A DNA stretch of 64,000 nt from an uncultured Lachnospiraceae bacterium. Its GTDB lineage: Bacteria > Bacillota > Clostridia > Lachnospirales > Lachnospiraceae. Both the position numbers and the translations under genes were made by a program. The notes beneath the pieces are model-generated. The model saw only the letters and a program-made list of their open reading frames with translations, did not search any database and had not been told where the DNA came from. Of the stretch, positions 7,995-16,425 are shown piece by piece (the stretch's first letter is position 1; each line of letters opens with the position of its first letter). The stretch covers positions 124,001-188,000 of the forward strand of contig CAJTOL010000004.1 in the NCBI GenBank assembly GCA_910577645.1. The letters are read 5' to 3'.

Positions 7995-8777
7995 ATGATA
8001 CCCAAATTAGAAGTCAAAGGGGTCAGTTGTTCTTACCATCGCATGGAAGGCGAGACACTGGCCCTTTCTCATATTGAATTTACTATGAATCCTGGTGAAT
8101 TTCTGGCTATAGCAGGGCCTTCCGGCTGCGGCAAATCTACTCTGCTTTCTTTAATCTGCGGGCTCCTGAGCCCGGACCAGGGAAAAATCCTTCTGGATGG
8201 CAAAGAGGTAACACGGCCAGGCGCCGGCGGGCGCATTGGATATATGCTGCAAAAGGATCATCTGTTTGAGTGGAGATCCATCCTGTCTAACGCCTGTCTG
8301 GGGCCGGAGCTTTCCGGCAGTCTTACCTCTGAAAGAAAGGAGGAAATTGCCGGGATGCTTTCCGATTATGGCCTGGGCGCCTTTCTACATTCCAGACCTT
8401 CTGAACTTTCCGGCGGTATGCGCCAGCGGGCCGCCCTTATCCGCACACTAGCCCTAAAACCAGATTTATTGCTTTTAGACGAGCCTTTTTCTGCGCTGGA
8501 TTATCAGACAAGGCTTGCGGTCAGTGATGATATCAGCACCATTATCCGTTCTGCAAATAAGACTGCCATTTTAGTTACCCATGATCTATCCGAAGCCATC
8601 AGTATTGCGGATCGGGTTCTGGTTCTTACCAAACGCCCCGGACAGGTAAAGGCCATTGTACCCATCCGTTTTGAGTCCGAAAAAGGCCGGACCGCCAGTC
8701 CCTTAGAGCGGCGGAATTTGCCGGAATTTGCCGGCTATTTTAATCAATTATGGAAGGAGATCCAGACTCATGAGTAG
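7995..8777 (+). CDS. ABC transporter ATP-binding protein, NitT/TauT (SsuB/TauB) family
   Basis: A 260-residue ATPase with Walker A GPSGCGKST, signature LSGGMRQRAALIRTLALKP and Walker B DLLLLDEPFSALD. It energises the permease encoded immediately downstream, with which it overlaps by 8 bases. An ATG at 7980 is open, but its next codons contain GGAGG, eight bases before the ATG at 7995, so 7995 is preferred. Relatives import nitrate, sulfonates, taurine or thiamine precursors. No substrate-binding protein is encoded here, so the substrate is undetermined. Confidence 0.88.
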   Translation: MIPKLEVKGVSCSYHRMEGETLALSHIEFTMNPGEFLAIAGPSGCGKSTLLSLICGLLSPDQGKILLDGKEVTRPGAGGRIGYMLQKDHLFEWRSILSNACLGPELSGSLTSERKEEIAGMLSDYGLGAFLHSRPSELSGGMRQRAALIRTLALKPDLLLLDEPFSALDYQTRLAVSDDISTIIRSANKTAILVTHDLSEAISIADRVLVLTKRPGQVKAIVPIRFESEKGRTASPLERRNLPEFAGYFNQLWKEIQTHE

Positions 8778-9555
8778 TGCACAGCGTGAATTTCTTGTCC
8801 GGCAATCCCGCCACCGCCTTGTGGTGCGTTCCGGACGTATCCTTTTATTTCTCCTGTTTCTGATCCTTTGGGAGATTACCGCAAAGCTTCATCTTATTGA
8901 CAGCTTTATCTTCAGTTCCCCTTCCCTGATTCTCTCCTGCCTCTGGTCCATGTCTGTGGACGGAAGTTTGTTTTACCACACAGGAGTTACTCTATGGGAA
9001 ACACTGCTCAGCTTTTTTCTGGTCATTGTCATAAGCCTTGGGACGGCCCTGCTGCTCTGGTCCAACAAAACCCTGTTTGAAGTCATAGAGCCTTTCCTGG
9101 TTATGCTCAACAGCCTGCCCAAGTCTGCTCTGGCTCCTATCCTTATTGTATGGCTGGGCAACCGGACCAGGACTATCGTGGTAGCCGCCGTATCCGTAGC
9201 TCTCTTCGGCGCCATTCTGACCCTTTATACCGGTTTTTCCCAGATCAATTCCGATAAAGTGAAGCTAATCTATTCCCTGGGAGGCAGCAAAAAGGATGTT
9301 CTTTTAAAAGTGCTTCTTCCCGCTTCGATTCCGCTGATTATCAGCAATATGAAGGTAAATGCCGGACTGTGCCTGGTTGGCGTAATTATCGGGGAATTTC
9401 TTTCCAGCAAGGCCGGACTGGGGTTTTTGATTATTTACTCCTCTCAGGTATTCCAGATGACTTTAATGGTAACATCCATCGTGATTCTATGCGGGGTTTC
9501 GGTGCTGATCTATCAGGGAATTACGCTCCTGGAAAAGAGGCTGTCCGCCAACTAA
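8770..9555 (+). CDS. ABC transporter permease, NitT/TauT family
   Basis: A 261-residue inner-membrane permease with about six hydrophobic segments. The cytoplasmic EAA-like loop is in the region IYSLGGSKKDVLLKVLLPAS followed by IPLIISNMKVN. The chosen ATG at 8770 has AAGGAG upstream and overlaps the ATPase stop, which indicates translational coupling. The two-gene operon lacks the periplasmic-type binding protein usually found with this family; a distant or shared binding protein is likely. Confidence 0.87.
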   Translation: MSSAQREFLVRQSRHRLVVRSGRILLFLLFLILWEITAKLHLIDSFIFSSPSLILSCLWSMSVDGSLFYHTGVTLWETLLSFFLVIVISLGTALLLWSNKTLFEVIEPFLVMLNSLPKSALAPILIVWLGNRTRTIVVAAVSVALFGAILTLYTGFSQINSDKVKLIYSLGGSKKDVLLKVLLPASIPLIISNMKVNAGLCLVGVIIGEFLSSKAGLGFLIIYSSQVFQMTLMVTSIVILCGVSVLIYQGITLLEKRLSAN

Positions 9556-9579
9556 GCAGAAGTTCCATTTTTCTTAGAC

Positions 9580-9637
9580 TTGACAAATCAGTAGAACCGT
9601 GTATAATTGCTTGTTATAAATAAGTTCTATAAAGAAC
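9580..9637 (+). promoter_or_regulatory. Promoter and candidate operator of the second MarR-MATE cassette
   Basis: A perfect TTGACA at 9580-9585, a 16-base spacer and a perfect TATAAT at 9602-9607. About 17 bases downstream is the inverted repeat GTTCT-ATAA-AGAAC (9624-9637), with a further AAGAAC half-site near 9647. The placement fits autorepression by the MarR protein encoded next. Confidence 0.6.
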
Positions 9638-9685
9638 AATTATAAAAAGAACTATTTCAGACGTAAACATACCAAGGAGGTTCTT

Positions 9686-10135
9686 ATGACACGGATCACC
9701 GATTTTTTAATGAATTTACGGCGGATGATGAAGCTCCATGAAGCTCTGCTAAAAGACATTTGTGAGGAATACGGCCTGACCTTAATTGAAGCCAATATTA
9801 TCAGCTTTTTATACAGCAATCCGGGCCGGGATACGGCTCGGGATATTGTGGAGCTGCGTATGCTTTCTAAGGGCAATGTGTCTCAGGCAGTAGAACTGCT
9901 GATCCAAAAATCCCTGTTAAAGCGGACTCCGGATCAGGCGGATCGGAGAATCATTCATCTGACTCTCCTTCCCGCCGCCGATCCCATTACCAAGGCTATT
10001 GAAGACAGCCGGAGACAGTTTCAGAAGGAGCTTTTTTCCGGCTTTACCAAAGAAGAACGCCAATTGTACTATCAGCTAAACGGACGGATCATAGAAAATA
10101 CAAAGGCCGCCGTTAAAAGGAGGGAACTGCTGTGA
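9686..10135 (+). CDS. MarR-family transcriptional regulator (second cassette)
   Basis: A 149-residue MarR-type winged-helix protein. The recognition region is LSKGNVSQAVELLIQKSLL (about residues 73-91) and the wing RTPDQADRRIIHLTL. It starts with ATG after an exact AGGAGG. Its stop overlaps the GTG start of the following MATE gene, so the two are translationally coupled. It differs clearly from the MarR protein at 7162-7593, so the two cassettes are not a recent duplication. The ligand is unknown. Confidence 0.88.
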   Translation: MTRITDFLMNLRRMMKLHEALLKDICEEYGLTLIEANIISFLYSNPGRDTARDIVELRMLSKGNVSQAVELLIQKSLLKRTPDQADRRIIHLTLLPAADPITKAIEDSRRQFQKELFSGFTKEERQLYYQLNGRIIENTKAAVKRRELL

Positions 10136-11499
10136 ATACCAGAGATGAAAAAGATTTTTTAGGCGCCGAACCGGTGGGGAAGCTTTTGTTTCGTTTATCC
10201 CTTCCTACCGTAACGGCTCAGATTATCAATATGCTTTACAATATTGTAGATCGGATTTACATCGGCCATATCCCGAAAACAGGGGCTCTGGCATTAACCG
10301 GTGTAGGCGTATGTATGCCTGTCATTATGATTGTGTCGGCCTTTGCCGCCCTGGTTGCAAGCGGAGGCGCTCCCAGGGCTTCGATTTTTATGGGGAAAGG
10401 AGATATAGAGTCTGCCGAAAAGACTCTGGGCAACTGTTTTACCCTTCAGATTATGGTGTCCGCAGTTCTCACCGGAGTGTTGCTGCTGTGGAAAGACCCC
10501 CTTTTATTAACCTTCGGAGCCAGTGAAAATACGGTGGTCTATGGCAGCCAGTATTTAGGGGTTTACGCCCTGGGTACTGTCTTTGTCCAGCTTACTCTGG
10601 GAATGAATGCCTTTATCACTGCTCAGGGATTTGCAAAGATCGGTATGCTGTCGGTTCTTATCGGGGCTGTCAGCAATATTATACTGGATCCCATCCTGAT
10701 TTTCGGCTTTCACATGGGAGTTCAGGGTGCCGCTCTGGCCACCATCCTGTCCCAGGCTCTGTCCTGTACCTGGGTACTGTTTTTCCTCTTTGGCCAAAAG
10801 ACCACCCTGCGGATCCGAAAGTGTCATCTTCTCCCAAAAGCCTCTATCCTTACCCCCAGCCTGGTTCTTGGGCTGTCCGGCTTTATTATGCAGGCCAGCG
10901 AAAGCATTATCTCCGTGTGCTTTAATTCTTCCCTGCTAAAGTACGGCGGGGATACGGCTGTAGGCGCCATGACTATTTTAACCAGCGTTATGATGTTTGC
11001 CATGCTGCCCCTTCAGGGATTGGGGCAGGGCGCTCAGCCCATTATCAGTTACAACTATGGAGCCAAAAATGCCTCCCGGGTGAAAAAGGCTTACTCTCTT
11101 CTGCTAAGATCCAGCCTTACCTATGCAGTGGTTCTGTGGCTCTGTGTTATGCTGTTTCCACAGGTATTTGCCGGCATGTTTACCTCGGATCCAAAGCTTC
11201 TTACGTTTACCAGAACAGCCCTTCGGATTTATCTGGCCTGTCTGTTTATTTTTGGTATTCAGATGGCCTGCCAGCTTACCTTTGCGGCTCTGGGAAATGC
11301 CAGGGCGTCCATATCCGTGGCAATTATGAGGAAATTTATTCTTCTGATCCCCTTGATTTTCATTCTGCCCAGGCTCCTTCCCCGCAACCAGGTTATGGCC
11401 GTATATATGGCGGAACCTGTGGCCGATATTATTGCCGTTACTTTTACTGTTGTTTTATTTGTCAATCAGTTTAAAAAGGCGTTGAAAAGTATTTCTTAA
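10132..11499 (+). CDS. MATE-family efflux transporter (MepA-like)
   Basis: A 455-residue MATE protein. Typical phrases are LSLPTVTAQIINMLYNIVDR at the first helix, YIGHIPKTGALALTGVG, and GAQPIISYNYGAKNASRVKK in the second half. It starts with GTG, overlapping the MarR stop by four bases, with AGGAGG upstream. It probably exports cationic compounds under control of the MarR protein. It is not closely similar to the MATE protein at 5752-7137 beyond family level. Confidence 0.88.
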   Translation: MNTRDEKDFLGAEPVGKLLFRLSLPTVTAQIINMLYNIVDRIYIGHIPKTGALALTGVGVCMPVIMIVSAFAALVASGGAPRASIFMGKGDIESAEKTLGNCFTLQIMVSAVLTGVLLLWKDPLLLTFGASENTVVYGSQYLGVYALGTVFVQLTLGMNAFITAQGFAKIGMLSVLIGAVSNIILDPILIFGFHMGVQGAALATILSQALSCTWVLFFLFGQKTTLRIRKCHLLPKASILTPSLVLGLSGFIMQASESIISVCFNSSLLKYGGDTAVGAMTILTSVMMFAMLPLQGLGQGAQPIISYNYGAKNASRVKKAYSLLLRSSLTYAVVLWLCVMLFPQVFAGMFTSDPKLLTFTRTALRIYLACLFIFGIQMACQLTFAALGNARASISVAIMRKFILLIPLIFILPRLLPRNQVMAVYMAEPVADIIAVTFTVVLFVNQFKKALKSIS

Positions 11500-11508
11500 A
11501 CAAACAGA

Positions 11509-11546
11509 GGATGTTACAAAGTGAACTCAGAGACTTTGTAACATCC
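11509..11546. terminator. Perfect 14-bp hairpin between convergent MATE and dgoD genes
   Basis: GGATGTTACAAAGT (11509-11522) pairs perfectly with ACTTTGTAACATCC (11533-11546). There is no strong T-run on either strand. Its position between convergent genes suggests bidirectional termination or RNA 3'-end stabilisation. The left arm belongs to the recurrent GGGRATGYTRCAAA-like family noted elsewhere. Confidence 0.55.
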
Positions 11547-11567
11547 CCATGTAAAGTAGATCTCCGC

Positions 11568-12716
11568 CTACCACTCCGCCACAGTACCGTCAAAGTTACG
11601 CCATACCGGGTTTTTCCAGTTATGCCCTATTTTATCCATCTCTTCCAGCTTGATTTCATCTACTTCTACACTAAGTCCTGGTTTTGTGGGAACCTGAATA
11701 TATCCGTCCCGGTATTCAAAAAGGGCCGGGTCTTTCAAGTAATCCAGTAAATCGGCTCCATCATTATAGTGGATCCCCAGACTTTGCTCCTGAATAAATA
11801 CATTGGGCGTACACATATCAAGCTGGACGCAGGCAGACAAGGCTACCGGCCCTAAAGGACAATGAGGCGCCACCGCCACATCATAGGCTTCCGCCATGGA
11901 AGCGATTTTCTTACATTCTGTAATCCCTCCTGCATGGGACAGATCCGGCTGGATAATATCCACATAACCGGCCTCCAGAATACGCTTAAAATCCCAGCGG
12001 CTGAAAGCCCTCTCTCCTGTTGCAATGGGAGCGCTGGTGTAGCGGACGATCTCCCTCAGCGCTTCCAGATTTTCTGTCAGAACCGGTTCCTCCAAAAACA
12101 TGGGATGAAATTGGTCAAGCTCTTTCGCCAGCACCTTGGCCATACTTTTATGTAATCTTCCATGAAAATCAATTCCAATATCCAGGGTATTTCCAAATTC
12201 TTCCCGCAAAGCCTGAACGCGGGCTATCACTGCTTCCACCTTTTGAAAACTGTCGATATAGTGCATTTCTTCAGAAGCATTCATCTTAATGGCAGAATAG
12301 CCATGATTTACCTTATCCCTGGCCGCCTCCACCACATCCCCGGGCCTGTCGCCGCCAATCCAGCAGTAAACCCGCAGTTTGTCTCTGCACTTTCCGCCCA
12401 GCAGATTGTAAATCGGGGTGCCAAAAAATTTTCCCTTAATATCCCACAAAGCCTGATCGATTCCCGCAATAGCGCTCATCACCTCCGGGCCGCCCCGGTA
12501 AAATGCCCCCCGGTACAGCACCTGCCAGATATCCTCAATATCCATAGGGTCTTTGCCTATTAAGTATCTCTCCAGTTCTTTTACTGCTGCCCTAACAACG
12601 CCTGCCCGTCCTTCAACAACCGGTTCTCCCCAGCCCCAATACCCTTCATCCGTTTCTATTTTTAAAAACTGCCATCTTGGAACCACTGTATATAATTTAA
12701 GTTTTGTTATCTTCAC
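11568..12716 (-). CDS. dgoD: D-galactonate dehydratase (enolase superfamily)
   Basis: A 382-residue enolase-superfamily dehydratase that converts D-galactonate to 2-dehydro-3-deoxy-D-galactonate. It follows DgoD along its whole length: FLKIETDEGYWGWGEPVVEG, FYRGGPEVMSAIAGIDQALW, the metal-ligand motifs GIDFHGR, FLEEPV and ATGERAFSRWDF, DLSHAGGITECKKIA, the catalytic histidine region APHCPLGP, and the C-terminal phrase ending VAEW. The frame extends to a TTG at 12731, but AAGGA precedes the GTG at 12716, which matches the family start. Downstream use of the product fits the HpaI-type aldolase at the other end of the cluster. Galactonate is the best guess; related sugar acids are possible. Confidence 0.88.
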   Translation of the reverse strand: MKITKLKLYTVVPRWQFLKIETDEGYWGWGEPVVEGRAGVVRAAVKELERYLIGKDPMDIEDIWQVLYRGAFYRGGPEVMSAIAGIDQALWDIKGKFFGTPIYNLLGGKCRDKLRVYCWIGGDRPGDVVEAARDKVNHGYSAIKMNASEEMHYIDSFQKVEAVIARVQALREEFGNTLDIGIDFHGRLHKSMAKVLAKELDQFHPMFLEEPVLTENLEALREIVRYTSAPIATGERAFSRWDFKRILEAGYVDIIQPDLSHAGGITECKKIASMAEAYDVAVAPHCPLGPVALSACVQLDMCTPNVFIQEQSLGIHYNDGADLLDYLKDPALFEYRDGYIQVPTKPGLSVEVDEIKLEEMDKIGHNWKNPVWRNFDGTVAEW

Positions 12717-12752
12717 TGTTTTTCCTTCCAATTTATAGTTTCTTACTGCCTG

Positions 12753-13700
12753 TTACACAATCTGATCTAAAATCTTTCTGTCAATAGTGGCCAAAACCCC
12801 GCAGGCCTGTCCCAACATTTGGCAGATTTCAATGTTTACACACTGTCCCACCAGCATATACGCCTCCATATAGGTCAAGCCATAATCCGTCTCCAGGCGT
12901 TTCATCATATCATAAACTGCTTCTTTAACAGACTGCTCTATAGAATTATCCCGATAGCCAAGGGAACCTATAAACTCTCTGGTATTGACCTGAGGCCATC
13001 CAAACCAGGACGGATCTGTTCCTTTTATCACTTCCACGGAAATGGTAACTCTTCCGTCGCACTCCACCGCGCAGCCCAACAGCTCTCCGGCTCCCTGTTT
13101 GGCATGAAGATCTCCCAGGGACAGCAGGGCCCCTTCTACATTAACAGGCATAATAATCGTGCTCCCTTTTTTGATATGATGGCAGTCCACATTGCCCAGC
13201 ATAGATTTTGCACTGTAAAATGAATGTGTCACGCCCTCTGCCATAGCTACTCCTATAGTGCCGATAAAAGGTTCCGCCTCCACCTGTATTTCTCTGCCTG
13301 CCGCCTTTAAACTGATAACCCGGCCGCTAACATCGCACCATTCTGTCTTTGGCGGAAACGCCTCCGGATAAAAAGGATTTGCAAATACCCCCTGTCCGGG
13401 AACATAGGTGTAATACCCTTCATTTCCGCTGTCTCCAAGGACAATATCCTTAATCGTAACTTTTAACCGATCTCCTGCCATAGCTCCTTCCACATACACC
13501 GGCCCTGTTACTGGATTTGCTAAAACGCTCATTACATGGTCATGACTCTGAAAGTGTGGATTTTCCCGGTCTAAATACATATTATCCGCCCGGACCGTTT
13601 CTATCTCCAGGCTCTCTCCAGGGCGTATGATGATTCTGGGTTTATTTCTTCTGTCCATCAAAAAGTGAATATTCTCCGGCGTTCTCTCTAAACGTTTCAT
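12753..13700 (-). CDS. Acetamidase/formamidase-family protein
   Basis: A 315-residue protein of the FmdA/AmdA family, zinc-dependent amidohydrolases that release ammonia from short amides. Recognisable parts are GPVYVEGAMAGDRLKVTI, FIGTIGVAMAEG, and the conserved LSLGDLHAKQGAGELLGCAV, where histidine and glutamate line the active site. It lies between dgoD and the ABC permease genes with 12-36 base gaps and a good AGGAGG site, so it is part of the sugar-acid operon. An amidase is unusual there; the true substrate may be an amide of a sugar acid, which is inference. Confidence 0.82.
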   Translation of the reverse strand: MKRLERTPENIHFLMDRRNKPRIIIRPGESLEIETVRADNMYLDRENPHFQSHDHVMSVLANPVTGPVYVEGAMAGDRLKVTIKDIVLGDSGNEGYYTYVPGQGVFANPFYPEAFPPKTEWCDVSGRVISLKAAGREIQVEAEPFIGTIGVAMAEGVTHSFYSAKSMLGNVDCHHIKKGSTIIMPVNVEGALLSLGDLHAKQGAGELLGCAVECDGRVTISVEVIKGTDPSWFGWPQVNTREFIGSLGYRDNSIEQSVKEAVYDMMKRLETDYGLTYMEAYMLVGQCVNIEICQMLGQACGVLATIDRKILDQIV

Positions 13701-13712
13701 TCTGACCTCCTC

Positions 13713-14579
13713 CTATCCTTTCACTGCGCCTGATGTAAGGCCCTGTACCAAATGTTTCTGTGTTATGATAGTAAAGATTAATACCGGTATGGTAATCAAA
13801 ATGCCTGCTGCTGCCATATTTGCCCAGGCCACCTCCCGTATGGTTACATATCCCATAACCGAGAGCGTTACTGTTTTGGCATTTTTTGAAGTAAAAATAA
13901 CGGCAAACAAAAACTCGTTCCAGGTGCCGATAAGCGTCAGAATTGCAGATGCCACAATTCCCTGCCTGGTAACCGGAATCGCCACTTTAAACAACGCGCC
14001 TAACCGGCTGCAGCCATCCACCCTGGCACTCTCAATCAGTTCAACTGGCATATCGTCGAAAAAGCCCTTCATCATCCAGATAACCAAAGATAAGCTGATA
14101 AACGTATAAAGAATAATCAGCCCCAGCCTGGTATCCATCAGGCCCAGCTGCCGGTACAGTAAAAACAGGGGGATTACGACTACAATAGGCGGCATAAAAC
14201 GGGTGGACAAAATAAAAAAGCTAATTTCCTGTTTCTTTTTAAAGCGGAACTTGGACAAGGCATAAGCCGCCGGAACTCCGGCAATCAGTGCCAGAAAAGT
14301 GGATGTTAAACAGATCGCCAAACTGTTAGCGGCCTGACTTAAAAATCCTTTGGTAGTAGGCACCCATCTTCCGCTGCTGTTTTGAGCGGCTCCAAAAAGG
14401 ACGCTTCTGTAATTTTCCAGAGTAGGTTTAAAAATCAGTTTAGGCGGTATAGTCAGAGCCTGATCAGAGGTTTTTAAAGAAATCATCACGATCCACCATA
14501 CCGGAAAAAGAGTTATAAGCAATACCATAACAATCAGTACCCAGGAACCAACAGCCCCCCAAAACTTCTTTTTATTCAT
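13713..14579 (-). CDS. Carbohydrate ABC transporter permease (MalG-like)
   Basis: A 288-residue inner-membrane permease of the MalG/UgpE type with six predicted helices. The EAA loop is ELIESARVDGCSRLGALFKV followed by AIPVTRQGIVA. The C-terminus TQKHLVQGLTSGAVKG is typical of this family. It overlaps the upstream permease gene by 8 bases. With its partner permease and the adjacent binding protein it should import a sugar acid or derivative handled by DgoD. No ATPase gene is present; a shared MsmK-type ATPase is likely. Confidence 0.9.
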   Translation of the reverse strand: MNKKKFWGAVGSWVLIVMVLLITLFPVWWIVMISLKTSDQALTIPPKLIFKPTLENYRSVLFGAAQNSSGRWVPTTKGFLSQAANSLAICLTSTFLALIAGVPAAYALSKFRFKKKQEISFFILSTRFMPPIVVVIPLFLLYRQLGLMDTRLGLIILYTFISLSLVIWMMKGFFDDMPVELIESARVDGCSRLGALFKVAIPVTRQGIVASAILTLIGTWNEFLFAVIFTSKNAKTVTLSVMGYVTIREVAWANMAAAGILITIPVLIFTIITQKHLVQGLTSGAVKG

Positions 14580-15465
14580 AAAATACGTTCACCCCCGATT
14601 TATTAATAAAAAATTTAAACAGGTTGTTGGCAATTACAAGCAGGATTAGGGACATAGCCGCCGCATAACCAAAGTCAAACCAGGTAAAGCCCTTGGTGTA
14701 AATATAGAAGGGCAAAAGCTGGGTGGCCTCTCCAGGTCCTCCGCTTGTCATAACATACACCAGATCATAAGCCTTCATTGCCTCAATGGCTCTCAAAAGC
14801 ACCAGTGTAATAAGCACTTGCTTCATCATTGGGATCGTTACATAGAATAATGTTTTCATCTTTCCTGCTCCGTCAATCTGAGCCGCTTCATACACATCCC
14901 GGGAAATGGAATGCAGTCCTGCCGTAATTGTCAGAAAGCTAAAGGGCATCCACTGCCAGATATTTACAATTAAAACAGACCAGAATGCCGTTTTGTCTGA
15001 AGCAATCCAGGCCGGTCCCTTGATTCCGATTAAGGAAAGAAAATAATTCACAGGGCCGTAGCTGGTATTGTACATAACTTTCCAGAACATACCGGCCACT
15101 ACAGGAGTGATGGCCATGGGAATCAACACCAAAGTACGAAGGAAACGCATTCCGCTGATCTGTTTGTCAAATACATAAGCCACAAAGAAGCCCAATACCA
15201 CTTCTCCGGTAACGGTACAAATCAGATATAAAAAGGTTCTTCCCAAGCTTTTCCAGAAGGACGGATCCTTCACAATATTTACATAATTTGTAAGTCCTGT
15301 AAATACCGGAGAAGGGTTTGTCACATTCCAGTTACATAATGATAAATAAATAAGGGAAATGGTAATATAAGCTGCAAACGCAGTTAAAATAATCATAGCA
15401 GGAGCCAGAAAACAGAAGATATACTTCTTTTCCGCCCACTTTCCCACTGCTTTCCATAACTTCAT
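14572..15465 (-). CDS. Carbohydrate ABC transporter permease (MalF/UgpA-like)
   Basis: A 297-residue permease of the MalF/UgpA type with six predicted helices and the EAA-loop phrase YEAAQIDGAGKMKTLFYVTI. The ATG at 15465 has GGAGGAG seven bases upstream, better than the open ATG at 15486. It is the first permease after the binding-protein gene and is translationally coupled to the second. Confidence 0.9.
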   Translation of the reverse strand: MKLWKAVGKWAEKKYIFCFLAPAMIILTAFAAYITISLIYLSLCNWNVTNPSPVFTGLTNYVNIVKDPSFWKSLGRTFLYLICTVTGEVVLGFFVAYVFDKQISGMRFLRTLVLIPMAITPVVAGMFWKVMYNTSYGPVNYFLSLIGIKGPAWIASDKTAFWSVLIVNIWQWMPFSFLTITAGLHSISRDVYEAAQIDGAGKMKTLFYVTIPMMKQVLITLVLLRAIEAMKAYDLVYVMTSGGPGEATQLLPFYIYTKGFTWFDFGYAAAMSLILLVIANNLFKFFINKSGVNVFYE

Positions 15466-15548
15466 GCAAACTCCTCCGTGGATCACCAGGCAACCGGCAG
15501 CTGAAAACTCAGATGATCAGTCTGCCAGATTGTCAGGTGGTCAGTACG

Positions 15549-16425
15549 CTAGTTTATATAGCCTTTTGTTTTTAGCATATTCTCAATCTGAGCTTGGGCA
15601 TTATCGAGAGCTTTTTGTGCTCCGTCTGTAGAGCCGCTGGAGATTACGTCCTGAAGCGCGATTCCTATATAATCTCCCATCTCATTCCAGTTCTCAAATA
15701 CCGGGCGATAACTTGCATCAGCCTTTTCTAACGCTTCCATACATACCTGAGTATAGGTTCCGTCTCCGATATATCTCATCTTTTCTATAAACTCTTCTGA
15801 TTCCCAGGTGGATTTACGAGCTGGAACGCCGGTTTCCAATCCCCTTTTCAAAGTAATTTCCGGGCTGGTGGCCCACTCAATAAACAGCCATGCTGCTTCC
15901 TTGGCATCTGAGTAATTATTGATACACATAATATGGGAGTAAATAGACGGCCACTGTCCGCCTTCACCAGAGGGAACCATAGCGTATCCCCATTTCCCTG
16001 CAGTGCTGGAAGTATTGGCATCCTCTACAATCGCGCCAAATACATTGGCATCCAGGGTAATGGCAATCGCCCCTGACATCTGTGCATTCTGGATATCCAG
16101 ATTGGTATATCCCGCTACGTCAGACGGGCCAAAATTCTGTAAGAGCCCTGCGTAAAATTCCACTGCTTTTACTGCCTCAGGGGAATTAATAGTAGGGGTC
16201 ATATCATTGGGAAAATCCTGAAAAAATGCCCCGCCAAATCCTCTGAAAAATTGAGTCCATGTGTAAATGTTCATGCCGGATCCTCTCAATCCTCTCAGGC
16301 CAATGGCTCTTGTTCCGTTAGGGTCATCAATCTTTTCACACACATCCCACAACTCCTCAAAGGTAGTTGGAACCTCTACTCCCTTATCTTCAAAAATATC
16401 TTTGCGGAAGAACATAGAAGTGGCC
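15549..16425 (-). pseudogene. Extracellular sugar-binding protein, N-terminus lost
   Basis: About 285 residues of a family-1 ABC solute-binding protein, from roughly MFFRKDIFEDKGVEVPTTFEEL to the C-terminus. Full-length relatives have about 420-440 residues with a lipoprotein signal. Here the signal peptide and first domain half are missing. The open frame continues to 16574, but the extra residues (for example KMAKSIPLQP) are only the antisense of the adjacent aldolase gene, so no real start remains. It ends 83 bases before the permease genes it should serve. Without a signal peptide it cannot be an exported lipoprotein, so the transporter is probably non-functional unless the junction is an artefact or part of a reversible rearrangement. 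Confidence 0.8.

Noticed and set aside
15480..15548. Short GATCAGTCTGCCA/GTCAGGTGGTCAGTA similarity as a direct repeat
   Set aside because: Too short and degenerate to distinguish from chance.
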